Below, piece after piece: positions 11,301 through 20,997 of a stretch of 64,000 bases of DNA (positions are counted from its first letter, which is position 1; the number at the start of each line of letters is the position of its first letter). The notes beneath the pieces are model-generated. The model did not search any database. It was not told the origin of the DNA and saw only the letters and a program-made list of their open reading frames with translations. Source of the stretch: Phytomonas francai (Eukaryota > Euglenozoa > Kinetoplastea > Trypanosomatida > Trypanosomatidae); assembly GCA_001766655.1 (NCBI GenBank), contig MJCC01000009.1:352526-416525 (forward strand), in the 5' to 3' direction. The position numbers and the translations under genes are program-made.

Positions 11301-14300
11301 AATGCGCTTGTACTTGGTGAGTGAGATGCCAAAAATGTGCCCATAGTAGCATCTCCTTGTAGGATGGGCAAGTCAGCCGCAGTGGTTACCTCATCATCGC
11401 CAACAACAATGTCATCTTTACCCAAAATGCGATGCTCCTTCTGGGGATGATTCTGAAGGTACTCTTTTAGTCGCTTGCGCAATCGAATGATCGCACGGGA
11501 AGCCTTGTCATCTAGGTCTTTCTCAGAAGAATGTATTTTTTTGATTCTATGGGTGACACCCTTTGATAAAACATTGTCGCTAAGCGTGTCCCCCATTAGC
11601 ACGCCACCAAGTAGAACGCGCTCCATGAGCGCCAACTCGAGATGAACAGACACAAGTAGTTCTTGACGCATCGCGCGAGCCCACAGCCCTTGCCAAATAT
11701 GGTTCCCAATCTCGAAGCAGGCAATCTCGAGTCGAAGCAATGATAAACTCCGGGATAGCATAACTTGCTGATGTGCAATCTCCCGAAGTTCTGGGTCCTG
11801 GCACGTCATCGGCGCCAAGGGACTGCTACTCTTGATTGAAGAACCATAGCTATGTCCAAACTGCCCCGCCGTCATCGCTTCAGCAGGAAGCCCATCGCAC
11901 CCTATTTCGTCTAACTCGACGTCTAAGCCATGATCGATCTCGTCGATCGCCACGAGACGCTGCCGCAGCACCGCAGCGCAAGAGGACAATCCCGCGATTG
12001 CCTTCTCTGCATCACCGCACTCTTCGGTTAGGGCTTTGATTTCTTTGAGAAGCCCCTCACAGTACGGATCGACAGGTATCAGGGACATATTTTCCTCTGC
12101 GAGGGATGCGTTGATTCTAGTGAGCTCGTCAATTGACATACGTAGGGAAGATATTTCCTGCTCCGTCCGCTGTTGAGACAGTTTAACGCATCGGTCCCGC
12201 TCCTGCAGGATCATTGCAACTCTCTCCCGTAAGAAACTATTTTCACTTTCCCGAAGACTCGCAACGCTCTTGTAGGTGGTGGAATAAACCCTAAAGAATC
12301 GAAGATCAGCCTGGTTGGGAGTCAAGGGCAACGTTAGACGTGAGGTGGATTTATCTCCATGACCATTATCCGCACTATACTCTGTACGAAGGAAAAGGGA
12401 CGAAGAAGGGTGCTCTTCAAGGCCGAAGATGCCGCGTGGAAGGGATAAAGCTGGGGTGGCGAAATTGGCTACAGCGACAGTGGGGTCAATGCATGTCATG
12501 TACGCCAACCGCACCTCGGCACAGAGGCAGTCATAGTATTTCAGCACCTGTTGAAAAGCGAGCTCCAATCGACCCTGCTCCGGGTCGATAATATCCTCAA
12601 AAATGTTCATCAGCCTGCGCTTGTTAGCAGCATCATTGAAGTGGTGGACCTGAAAGTACACGTGTCGAACCTGATCGGCAAAACGCAAGCTATTAAACGC
12701 TTCTGACCCTGAACAAGGCGAGACATGTACAAGAACCAGAACGCGACCGTCCTCAAGGCATGGACGAAGTATCCGAGTGAGCTTTGAGTCTCGATACGGC
12801 ACATGCTTGGAGTGGCTGTAGAGTGAAAGCACTACAGAGGAAAGAGCGGAAAGGGATTTGTTGATGTACTGTGCCTCACGCAAGGCAGAGCCCTTAACCT
12901 GTGTTACCTTGAGCCGCTCGCATCCAGCAAGGTCAACCATCGCGACGTAGGACATGATATGTCGGAACGATGCAGCGTGTTTGCCGACGTTATCCGTAGG
13001 CCTCAATGCAGTGCTCACGTCATTACATCCCTCACCAACGTCTTCTGACCCTATCGGATTCTCACAAATGGAAAATCCTACCTGTATGATGAAAACTGCA
13101 TGAGAACGTGAGCTCGTGTCGTTTTGAGCATGCACGGACGTGATGCGGTTGCGGCGGGCAAGACGATACGCACTAGAGAGGTCCTTCAGTGATGTGATGG
13201 GAATCCCCCCCCCTGTCTTCTTCACATCCGAGCCGTTACGCTTCCGAGAAGCAGCCTCAGCTGCGTCTTCGCGTGCTTGATCGAGTTGCTTACACAGAGC
13301 GACCAGTCCGCCAGTATCGCTAAGATTGGTGATTGCTCGCTTGTTGGGATCCATTAAATCGTAGACACCATCGACGTACAGTTCAATACCGTAGAAAGTG
13401 AGCTCCTTTAAGGTTAGCGAGACGGTGCCGGCGCGGCGCTTTGGAGGATCCGACTTAGATGGCGCACCGAGAGCCATCGATTGATCCAATTTGGAGCGGG
13501 TATTGTCGAGAGTGCGAGCACCCTCACTGTATTCCTTGGAAAACTTCACCGCCCTGCCACGGCGATCAAGTAGGGCGCACACTAACCGAGGAAGAATGCC
13601 CATATCCGCTGATATGCATGTGCCCGGTTTCGGATGCGCTCTGTCCCTCGCACCCACTATAAATTTCCGAGGCCTGTCCCCGTGCATGTTATTAGAGAAA
13701 CGCAACTCGCCATGCTCATCCGCTTCAGACAAGCACACGGAGCCGCCCTCATCCGCATCCAACGGTGTGTTGCTTAGCTTCATCGTAGCCGCTGCTGCCA
13801 CTACCGGCCTCACAGGAATCGATTTTGGATCCTCAGAGTCAATTTGTGAGCTTGGAGCACTTTCCTCTTGTTTCCACAAATCTGTTCGCCATCCTCTTGG
13901 TCGATTTCTTCGATTATTCCCGGTGTAATCGCTGCATTGTGAATTATCGTCAGCACGACAATTCGTGTGGGGAAAAAGTTGCGACAAGATACCCTCCTCC
14001 CTGTGCCTCTGCGAGGTTGACGATGGCGCCGCCGTTCCAAAGAACTTACTATTGTGGCTCCCCATCATGCTATAGGTCTTGCCGCTGCCAGTAGGCCCAT
14101 AGCACAAAATACTGACGTTCCGCCCGAGCAATGCCTCATCGGCGATCCGCAACACGCTCTCCTCGAACACCTCCTCCTGAGTCGAGTCCTCGTCGTAGAT
14201 GAATTCAAAACGAAAATGCTTGTCGGGGTTGCTCTTTCCATTTTCCACTGAAGAATGCCCATTGCTCATTCGTGAGTTATCCCTCTTTTTGGAGACGGCA

Positions 14301-15784
14301 ACGGACAGCACACTATTACGAGAAATTTTACCCCGTTTCCTATGTTTGGCGCGTGATCCGCCTTTCGTTTGATTGATATCGAGCGAACGGAATGAATTGC
14401 CGTCCATCGAGGATACTTTTGGACACACAGAGTTGCGGTGAGATCCGGCGGCGAGGTTAGGGCCACGACTAGAGCTACAGCCACTGCGACACTTCTCATG
14501 CTCCATTCGTGGCGCTTCTACCAAGGACGGGGCACTAGATGTCGTCACGGAATGGTTTAAGGGATCTATAGTTCGCTGCGTAGGCGTGGATAGCTCAAGC
14601 GTGGGGGAAAGTCTCCCCATGCTTTCACTTCCAGCGCCGCAGTTTACAACGCCATTCAGCGGTAAGCTTCGCAAGCGAAGCTCACCAAATGTCGTGATAG
14701 TGTAGCCTTGCGAATAGGCACACAGCACGGATGAATTAAAAAAGCTCGCCATAGGGGGATCGTTGCCCGCGTTAGTCGAGCTCGGTGCTTTGAGACTCGT
14801 GAGAGAGGGCGGTGGCAGAATGGACCCCTCCTGCTTGGACCGGGGAGACGACGGCAGCAAAGATGCAGTCGCACGCACGACCATGTTTTCATGGTCAAGG
14901 AACCACACGTTTCGATGCTTGTTGCTCTCCCCCATAGAAGGCAATAGAGGTCTTATTCGAATATGAACCACAGGCACCATCGCCTGCGCTTTGGGGAAGA
15001 ACGTACTCGAACTCGAATTCAAGGAGGTGGAGACACGGGGCTGACTTCCCAGCCGCTTTCGAGCTGCATTTTTCCGCGCTGAAGTGATTGAAGGGGACTC
15101 GACGACGCCTGCGGTGACAGCCGTGGATGAGGCCAGGCATTCGCGCGGCGGCGAAATCAATGATGTCTCCTCATTCGCAGAGAAAGCGGTTGAGTTCATA
15201 CCCGCGACCTCCGCTCCGAGGGTGTCGTTACTCTCAATGATTCGACCTTTTGTGCTATATTTAGGGTTAGTTGCTGCCGCCTGCCTTGCGAAATGGGAAG
15301 CCTCTGAAGAATTGCGGTCTCTACCGGTGTTCGTGGCGGTCTGATATTTTGAAGCACGCAATGAGAACGAAGAGTGCCATCGGCGGCTAGCTTTCCCGCG
15401 CTGATGGCTACAAAAGGATGCGTCAGTGTCCATTGAAAGACGGGCACTCCTAGTAAAGGCAGCTGGTGAGGAAGCCGACCTCGGTTGCAAATATGAAGAT
15501 TTCTCTATCGGAAAAGGGTTGGCCTCTTTAAACCAAGACAATGCTTCCTGAACATAATCAACCCCTAACGGCTCTTGGGGGCTTCTACAAATAGTATCCG
15601 AAATAATTGAGTTGCGTGAAGGGGTTTGCTGAGTTGATAATTTAAAATTCGACAGACTTGAGCCCGGGCATGTAAATTTTCCCATCCCCGTGTATACTTG
15701 GGAACGACCCTGGGTTGTCTCCCTAGCCCCTGTGATACTATTATTCACACGATGTAGAGAACTTTTTTTTCCTCTCCCAGTCAT
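8321..15784 (-). CDS. Large kinesin motor protein with insertions in the motor domain
   Basis: One frame of 2487 residues. A Ser-rich leader (1-265) precedes the first motor strand VPVVHIRIRPL (270-280). After a long insert (about 300-520) the motor resumes with FRFEFIYDEDSTQEEVF, P-loop GPTGSGKT (563-570), switch I NDTSSRSH (888-895), switch II DLAGCE (951-956), NKSLSALSSVV, VPYRDSKLTRILRPCLED and the final helix NSLRFADQVRHV (~1042). The motor thus spans ~770 residues against ~340 normally; inserts sit at 300-520 and 575-790. A coiled-coil region (~1150-1260, EQEISSLRMSIDELTRINAS) follows. Beyond it lies >1000 residues without a domain I recognise. The nucleotide-binding motifs are intact, so it should be an active ATPase on microtubules. 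Subfamily not assignable by eye. Confidence 0.93.
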   Translation of the reverse strand: MTGRGKKSSLHRVNNSITGARETTQGRSQVYTGMGKFTCPGSSLSNFKLSTQQTPSRNSIISDTICRSPQEPLGVDYVQEALSWFKEANPFPIEKSSYLQPRSASSPAAFTRSARLSMDTDASFCSHQRGKASRRWHSSFSLRASKYQTATNTGRDRNSSEASHFARQAAATNPKYSTKGRIIESNDTLGAEVAGMNSTAFSANEETSLISPPRECLASSTAVTAGVVESPSITSARKNAARKRLGSQPRVSTSLNSSSSTFFPKAQAMVPVVHIRIRPLLPSMGESNKHRNVWFLDHENMVVRATASLLPSSPRSKQEGSILPPPSLTSLKAPSSTNAGNDPPMASFFNSSVLCAYSQGYTITTFGELRLRSLPLNGVVNCGAGSESMGRLSPTLELSTPTQRTIDPLNHSVTTSSAPSLVEAPRMEHEKCRSGCSSSRGPNLAAGSHRNSVCPKVSSMDGNSFRSLDINQTKGGSRAKHRKRGKISRNSVLSVAVSKKRDNSRMSNGHSSVENGKSNPDKHFRFEFIYDEDSTQEEVFEESVLRIADEALLGRNVSILCYGPTGSGKTYSMMGSHNSKFFGTAAPSSTSQRHREEGILSQLFPHTNCRADDNSQCSDYTGNNRRNRPRGWRTDLWKQEESAPSSQIDSEDPKSIPVRPVVAAAATMKLSNTPLDADEGGSVCLSEADEHGELRFSNNMHGDRPRKFIVGARDRAHPKPGTCISADMGILPRLVCALLDRRGRAVKFSKEYSEGARTLDNTRSKLDQSMALGAPSKSDPPKRRAGTVSLTLKELTFYGIELYVDGVYDLMDPNKRAITNLSDTGGLVALCKQLDQAREDAAEAASRKRNGSDVKKTGGGIPITSLKDLSSAYRLARRNRITSVHAQNDTSSRSHAVFIIQVGFSICENPIGSEDVGEGCNDVSTALRPTDNVGKHAASFRHIMSYVAMVDLAGCERLKVTQVKGSALREAQYINKSLSALSSVVLSLYSHSKHVPYRDSKLTRILRPCLEDGRVLVLVHVSPCSGSEAFNSLRFADQVRHVYFQVHHFNDAANKRRLMNIFEDIIDPEQGRLELAFQQVLKYYDCLCAEVRLAYMTCIDPTVAVANFATPALSLPRGIFGLEEHPSSSLFLRTEYSADNGHGDKSTSRLTLPLTPNQADLRFFRVYSTTYKSVASLRESENSFLRERVAMILQERDRCVKLSQQRTEQEISSLRMSIDELTRINASLAEENMSLIPVDPYCEGLLKEIKALTEECGDAEKAIAGLSSCAAVLRQRLVAIDEIDHGLDVELDEIGCDGLPAEAMTAGQFGHSYGSSIKSSSPLAPMTCQDPELREIAHQQVMLSRSLSLLRLEIACFEIGNHIWQGLWARAMRQELLVSVHLELALMERVLLGGVLMGDTLSDNVLSKGVTHRIKKIHSSEKDLDDKASRAIIRLRKRLKEYLQNHPQKEHRILGKDDIVVGDDEVTTAADLPILQGDATMGTFLASHSPSTSALELEVSDILNPLAHLNFLRESSCRSDSLSPTSVALPKGSGNTDQIFPPRFSGMFGFYSHIGTSVDQFPLTLFDTYDDEKALQQVSVRKLLEEGIACEVCCVGDPFNVVYERFLCPEPATSVEDSFPSTVTLTMKNSARAWRQGDGIDTSDLCRDSLKGEDSQLGSSLEKSESGGQSAISINPTTFSLGEMGMTNMTPEASKQEESISIPMPTTVRWGLLKLVRHTRPSISSGQVRPNRRSRCSTTLNDEARSAYSLDFVYTEDGLPLPSRAVEALGLISARHSKVEESDDLLSSATNANKELRGLESSEQAQPAIVLAHEQIGAAHHAHAANSHVRTSPREHHLFTIPLDAPELLFNAHLLEVGTTRTSPALSHSNGLLINSDDTLQVGLELSRLPLTNEEAGLESQGLCLHPKEDNPSQPPSSLGLVNDAPILNDIAQTVSSAAKLTHESPNTPPVRSIQLSNGNELLLPSVCASSSKETCTLLLRFPAPFYSNSTRLESAETIIAGLCSLMPRPYMHHASGKVGESGCAMHHHSDAPSPEQTLPPGVTPMNVGGVRSVVCRYFHVPYALPPSGRIQEVDSAYTDTITNLEIDRDTTSATRGQKGGSPEPHFLRTSGARRCGGGGRPRNPQKKPKGRPDVGLVTSPTQAKASVSVARLQVWLHFPESSATTESSLDLQEDVVLRSITSAFRILQQLRSVTLGRQSGSHIASHLSYGAGGPSDESHSVLLFHQLKSLRRKTRNLIKQHLYEAEDIEDSTSISLFMYPSHVREVEHNVRETMGFFMPPPNSVSIDPMPSSGGVYVFPPDPKRSPTTVPNFLLNSYVDPSRLAPQYEVSVKLGRQLGSLSVSWTIWQWAFRWASLGNLHQDQVFTLGEGLGGTMTNSLLDAHRGSKNGVPADCPIIPCPITGTTVATISMSSTKRFIAGFDVPAQNTLSDDGTLGTDQEGFEFGTNEDATIPTSPPQLQIWLPELYFNPAPRFLLSKEEAISYHG

Positions 15785-16407
15785 GGCACACTGTCCGTAC
15801 TATCCTTATTCGTTGATAAATTTATTGTTCTACAACGCCGATTTTCTCAGCCTCTATTAATTAATTTTATGTATGAAAGGAAGCCTTTGCAAAATGATGA
15901 GAACAGCCAATTAGTCAACAACAAAATGACTAATAGAATAAGTGCAAAAGTATAATTTTCCAAATAAAATCGTGTTCTATGGAATAATGAGTATATTTAA
16001 TACTAATATTCGTAACAGTATGGAAGCCTGTGATGTTCCCTAATGTGGTTGGTGCAAACTAAATAAATAATCCGTATAGATGTTATCTAATCAAGGACAT
16101 ATAAAACACGGAAAAGGTTGTATAGAACGCATGCGCGTATATTTATAGCTAGTAAATGAAATCACTGGCCACTTTGTGGTATCAAATAGCCTTATAGAAA
16201 GAAGGACATAACCAAAAAAAAAAAGAGGAAACATAATAAGAGGAATCAGATAAATATACATGTAAACTCGGCTCATGCACCCATTGTTCAAATGAAAAGA
16301 AAAAAGGCTTTGTGAAAGTATCGCACTTGGGGATTAGCAGAGTGTAATTCTGGATCAATGAAAACTAAACCGCACGCTTTAGCTATTTTGGTCATCTTTG
16401 TGACTGT
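15785..16407. other. Intergenic region, no gene seen
   Basis: AT-rich spacer of about 620 bases between kinesin and MLH1. A purine-rich plus-strand stretch at 16208-16230 would be pyrimidine-rich on the transcribed strand. Confidence 0.55.
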
Positions 16408-19400
16408 TTAGCAGCGCTCAAACACCTTATACAAGGTCTCTACAGTTACCACTGACTGTATGTCTCCCTTCGTAAGGAGATCTGCAGGCGGTATAAACAA
16501 TTTATTATTTCGCATGCAAGGGAACAAACCAAAACGGATGTACTCGCTTAATCTAGCGAGAAATGTCGATCCACCTTCCTGAGTATTTTCCTTGACATCT
16601 TCACGAGTCCTAGTCGGATTATAGCGCGCCGAGGTACGCGAATCGGGCCGTGAAAGATTCCCTGGCTTGCAGCTGCCGGACTCACAAGCAGCCTCAACAC
16701 CGTCGGGGCTCGAAGACGAGACCTCGCCGTCCAATTCCCCCTCAGTTGGCACCACTAGACCATAGAGAATGTCTGCTATATGGCGTGCAATCGATGTGAA
16801 GCACTTGATCTCCGCCTCCACTTCACGCTCGTGATGTGAGAAACGGTTCTCGTCTACAGCGTTCGCTGAATGTGCATCACCGCCTCGGCGTGGTGGAGCT
16901 GGTGAAGAATAAGGAACAGCATCCGCCAGGAGCCAAAGGAACAGGGGTACAGCTCTCATGCACGGTGCCCAGGACGTATTAAGGCCGTAGGGAAGCGCCA
17001 TAAGATAGCGTGCGTCGTCGGTGAGGACGATACCAAAGTAATCATTTAGCATATCACGCCAAAAACTTAAGTGCCGCACAAGACGACAGACATACTTTTC
17101 CGTAGCCAGTTTCGCTTGAGCGGAATCCCACATAAGGGACGGTGCCGTAGCCATCAGAACCTTGGCCTCGGAGATAAAATCCCTCTCGTGGTAATTCGAC
17201 TTGCCGACGTCGTCATGCGGCAGCGGCTGCTTTCCGTCATTGGGGGAACTGAGTTGTATGTTTCCTACTTGCATAGTATCGCGATTCGTAGAGAAATGCC
17301 CATGCTTGTCTTCCTCCCTTGAGGACACACGGTTGATTAAGGCCAGCCACTCGGCGCTGCTCCTTTCCGAGTATTCTGCGGACCCGCCCTCTGTGCCGCA
17401 TTCATTCGCCACACACACACGAAGAAGCTCAAGCAACCCTTGGGAAGGGGGAACCATCCCCAGCGTATCGTGACGCAGCGCAAAGAGCAAGGCTTCCTCC
17501 ACGCATACTGGTTCTGCAAAGAATACGAGTGGTGTGCATGGCAGGCTCGACTGTGCCCAGCGCAGAAAAATGCGTTGATAGACAACCTCCCGGACAAGCG
17601 GTAGAGTGCGAACGAGCAGGAGACTGGTTTTATACTGCGCGAGAAAACTGTCCTCGTCAACCATTCCGACAAACGACAAACCATCGACAAGACTTTGGAC
17701 GGCGGCGCTAGTTTGAGAGCATATTTCCTTAGCGATCACGCCAACACTCGTCAAGACATGATCCTCAAGCTCCGGGGCGATCGCAACGTGAGAAGGGTCC
17801 GCATCCATCTCAGTCGTCTTATCTTCTATCCGCTTGCTAGAAGTCATGGTGTTCTGCATCACCTCCCTACCAGATATGGGTTGGCATTGCACGTTGTCGA
17901 AGGGCTCGGCTGCACCTAGCCGAGGCCCTGATGATACTGCTAAATATTTTCCTTCCAGATGGCTACATGCTTCAAGATGCGCCTCGTGCACTCCCCCCTC
18001 ATCCTTCTGAAAGCATTTTCGTTCTTCACAGCAGCTCATATCAAATTGGGTGGCAGATGGAGTCGGGGGAGTTTCCATGTGCACCTTCTGTGTCCCCAAC
18101 TCTTGGCGAAATTTCTTGAATTCCAACATAATTTTGTGGTCGTCGTCGTCGTCATCGTCATCGGCACCGTCGTCTTCGGGGTCTCGGATATGCACCACGC
18201 AACCGTTGTTTTCAGATCCCTTTAGAGGGGATTCCAAGATCCCGGAGGCCGCTTCTTCATTGTGTTTAGTAGACAACAGAGGCAGTGCATTGAAACTCGG
18301 CTGGGAGAGCAAAGAGGGGGAATGCGTCGAAGGAGCGGAATCGGAGCCGGCGGTAGGGAGAAGTCCGGTAGTTTCAGTCTCCAAACCCGTACCCAAGCTG
18401 TCAGGTGCGGCGCCCTCGACCTGCCTCGATTCTACATCAGGGGCCGATGCCGTCGCTCCGTCGAGGCCAAACCGCGCCGAGCCGAATCCAACGTCGGAGG
18501 AAGACGCCTTCATGGGCTGGGTAGGCTGTGAACGGAAAAAGGCATCCAGAGCACCCTTTTGGGGCTCCACACGCACCATCGTGCAGGGCGCAGCCGCCAC
18601 AATTCTAGGGTCCGTCACCCTCACCGCCCCCACAGATGCCAAGGATATCGGTACCCCCCCTGCGCCCGCGCACGCCTTATTCGTCTGCGCCTCTCTCTGG
18701 AGAGAGTGCAAGGCCGTTTGTGAGGAGGGCAACATGGTAGAGCTGCTAGCCTCCTTGCCCGCAGCATCAGCAGCACGCGCAGTCGCCTGCAGCGCAAGCG
18801 TGGTAGTCTTTCCCAGCGACATTAAGTCTACTTGGCGCTCTGAGGCCGCCTCCAGCAACGCCACACGGATGAGCTCCGTCACGCGCCCAATCACAATCTC
18901 CTCATCGAGGAGGTAGACCTCCATTTTCGTCGGGTGCACGTTGACGTCAAGGCGATCGGGCGGAACGTTCACGAAGAGCACGGTGAAGGGACGATTACCT
19001 CCTGTCAGGACGGAGGCGTAGACAGCCTCAATGGCCCGCCGAATCGCGGCGCTTTCGACGAGCCGCTGATTTATAAACAAGCAAAAGTACCCCTTGCGTG
19101 AGAGGAGATTGGAATCACTTGTGTAACCCATAAGCGTAAAAGCGCCCTCGCCCAGGGGGCCCGAGAGTGAGGCGACGTACTCGGAAACCTTGCGCACGCG
19201 CGCCATCGCCTGCTCCTTCACTCGGTGCTTGCGGTCATGACCCGGCCCCATCGTCTCGCCCGTCGACATCGACGACAAGCTCGCCGGCGCGTTGGGGGAG
19301 GCCCCTCCGCTGCCAGGCACCTCACCGGGACCATCCCCCCCACCCGGAGGCTCCCCATTACGAGGCAACCCATCGGACCGCTTCGAGGCCTCGTACAGCT

Positions 19401-20145
19401 CCTCGTCGTAGTGAAAAATGAAGCGCAGGTTGGAGGCGACGCCGCTGCCGTGCGATAGACGGATATTATTCAACGTGGAGGAGCCCTTTGGGAAGGAGAC
19501 GCCATCGCCCGCCCTGGACGAGGCCTCCTTCCGGCACGAGAATCCAACGGCGGGGAAGGCGAGGGCGTAGCGCGAGACGACGTCGACCAGGCGGCTCCAC
19601 TCCTCGACCGGGCGTAGGGCGGCCCGCCGGAGGCTCGCGTGGTAGAACATCTTCTCCGCGCGAATGGTGGTGCCGTGGTTCGCCGCGCACGGCTCCGGGC
19701 CCCCGACGAGGCGGCCGTCGACGTACCGGCACCTCCAGGCGAGGTCGGCCCCCCCCTCCCCCCCCCGCGGCCGCGGCCGCGTCGTCGCGGTGACCCGGGA
19801 CGCGAACGAGAGCGCCGCGAGGGCCTCGCCGCGGAAGCCGAAGGAGGCGATCGCCTGGAGGTCCTCGAACTGCCGCAGTTTGCTCGTCGCGTAGCGCTCG
19901 CAGAGGAGGGGGAGGTCGTCGTAGGGGATGCCGCAGCCGTCGTCGCTGACCTGCAGGACGTCGAGCCCGCCCTCCTGCGCGACGACCTGCACGCCGGTCG
20001 CGCCGGCGTCGAGCGCGTTCTCGAGAAGCTCCTTCAGGGCCGCACTCGGCCGCTGCACCACCTCGCCGGCCGCGATGCGGTTGATCACCTCCGTGGGAAG
20101 CCGCTGAATCCGCACATCGCGGAGCATGCGATCGTGGGGGTGCAT
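16408..20145 (-). CDS. MLH1: DNA mismatch repair protein MLH1 (MutL homolog)
   Basis: The protein has 1245 residues. The N-terminal GHKL ATPase is complete: VINRIAAGEVVQRPSAALKE (20-39), LENALDAG with catalytic-site Asn43, SDDGCGIP (67-74), YATSKL, and GFRGEAL (103-109). The transducer domain shows LFINQRLVESAAIRRAIE and DVNVHPTKMEVYL. A long Ser/Pro-rich linker with an acidic run (DDDDDDDD) follows. The C-terminal domain ends VFERC, the tail by which MLH1 completes the endonuclease site of its PMS1/PMS2 partner. This identifies MLH1 rather than PMS1. No DQHA(x)2E endonuclease motif was seen, as expected for MLH1. The family is 700-770 aa, so the linker is much expanded. The first ~700 coding bases are strikingly GC-rich. 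A GA-rich tract just upstream (20167-20180, CT-rich on the minus strand) fits a trans-splice signal. Confidence 0.95.
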   Translation of the reverse strand: MHPHDRMLRDVRIQRLPTEVINRIAAGEVVQRPSAALKELLENALDAGATGVQVVAQEGGLDVLQVSDDGCGIPYDDLPLLCERYATSKLRQFEDLQAIASFGFRGEALAALSFASRVTATTRPRPRGGEGGADLAWRCRYVDGRLVGGPEPCAANHGTTIRAEKMFYHASLRRAALRPVEEWSRLVDVVSRYALAFPAVGFSCRKEASSRAGDGVSFPKGSSTLNNIRLSHGSGVASNLRFIFHYDEELYEASKRSDGLPRNGEPPGGGDGPGEVPGSGGASPNAPASLSSMSTGETMGPGHDRKHRVKEQAMARVRKVSEYVASLSGPLGEGAFTLMGYTSDSNLLSRKGYFCLFINQRLVESAAIRRAIEAVYASVLTGGNRPFTVLFVNVPPDRLDVNVHPTKMEVYLLDEEIVIGRVTELIRVALLEAASERQVDLMSLGKTTTLALQATARAADAAGKEASSSTMLPSSQTALHSLQREAQTNKACAGAGGVPISLASVGAVRVTDPRIVAAAPCTMVRVEPQKGALDAFFRSQPTQPMKASSSDVGFGSARFGLDGATASAPDVESRQVEGAAPDSLGTGLETETTGLLPTAGSDSAPSTHSPSLLSQPSFNALPLLSTKHNEEAASGILESPLKGSENNGCVVHIRDPEDDGADDDDDDDDHKIMLEFKKFRQELGTQKVHMETPPTPSATQFDMSCCEERKCFQKDEGGVHEAHLEACSHLEGKYLAVSSGPRLGAAEPFDNVQCQPISGREVMQNTMTSSKRIEDKTTEMDADPSHVAIAPELEDHVLTSVGVIAKEICSQTSAAVQSLVDGLSFVGMVDEDSFLAQYKTSLLLVRTLPLVREVVYQRIFLRWAQSSLPCTPLVFFAEPVCVEEALLFALRHDTLGMVPPSQGLLELLRVCVANECGTEGGSAEYSERSSAEWLALINRVSSREEDKHGHFSTNRDTMQVGNIQLSSPNDGKQPLPHDDVGKSNYHERDFISEAKVLMATAPSLMWDSAQAKLATEKYVCRLVRHLSFWRDMLNDYFGIVLTDDARYLMALPYGLNTSWAPCMRAVPLFLWLLADAVPYSSPAPPRRGGDAHSANAVDENRFSHHEREVEAEIKCFTSIARHIADILYGLVVPTEGELDGEVSSSSPDGVEAACESGSCKPGNLSRPDSRTSARYNPTRTREDVKENTQEGGSTFLARLSEYIRFGLFPCMRNNKLFIPPADLLTKGDIQSVVTVETLYKVFERC

Positions 20146-20997
20146 AACCCAAACAGGGGTGGGAATAAAGAGAGAGAGAGATTCGAATTCTTAGACAGAC
20201 TAGTTCGAATGCACCTTTTGCCTTCGATAGTAGGGCGCTGGCATTAATTTCTATTATCGAGTAAGCTTAACGATCCCTTATTGTTACAAGAAAATGCACT
20301 TCTAACCACTCCGCATATATATTTGTGGATCTTTGTATTGCTACCTTTCATTCCGTTTAATATTAGCAAAAAAAAAAAAACAGGAAGAAGGAAGAAGGAA
20401 ATAGAGACCAAATTAACAGTCTTACAAAAAAATTGAAACAACACATGGCTACCCAGCATGAAAGATTCCCCCCGAGAAGGAAGATGAAAAGCGCTTATTG
20501 ACACGTTTTTAGATGATTAGAGTACCTACCCACCCTAAAAAAAAAGACTTTGAAACCAACTGGAATGCTTGAAAACGAAAGGGAAATTAATAAACTAAAA
20601 GTTTTTAAATAATTCAGTATTTTCATATGTGATTTTTTATGTAGTTAGCCTTAATTCCGCATTTTATAAGCTAACACGAAAAAGGAAATAGTTGAAATTA
20701 AGTAGTGAAAATAAAAATCTCAAGCTAACGTAATAAACGCTCGCATGATATGAATAATAATAAAAAGGATATACATAAATACTAAATTTTTAATTACCTC
20801 CTATAACCCGAATGATTATGCCGTTCCAACCTATAGAACTGGATGTATACTCCGATCTAAAAGCAAATGGAAAGGAAAAAAGGTAGCATAAGCATAATAA
20901 AGAGGGTAAAAGGAGTTTCAGTGTGATTATTTCGGGTTCCCTTGCTGAGCTTCGGGGCTGGCACCAAAGTTGCCATTCAGAATGTCCTACCTTTACA
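20146..20997. other. Intergenic region, no gene seen
   Basis: Spacer of about 850 bases. A GA repeat at 20167-20180 (CT on the transcribed strand) lies just before the MLH1 start. The rest is AT-rich. The ORF at 20790-21182 overlaps the next gene in another frame. Confidence 0.55.

Noticed and set aside
18050..18916. Plus-strand ORF of 288 codons antisense to the MLH1 linker
   Set aside because: Low-complexity translation (serine run from the acidic codons) and the opposite strand encodes MLH1.
19466..20247. Long ORFs on both strands over the MLH1 5' end
   Set aside because: They are Arg/Pro/Gly-rich shadows of the MLH1 ATPase domain in GC-rich DNA.
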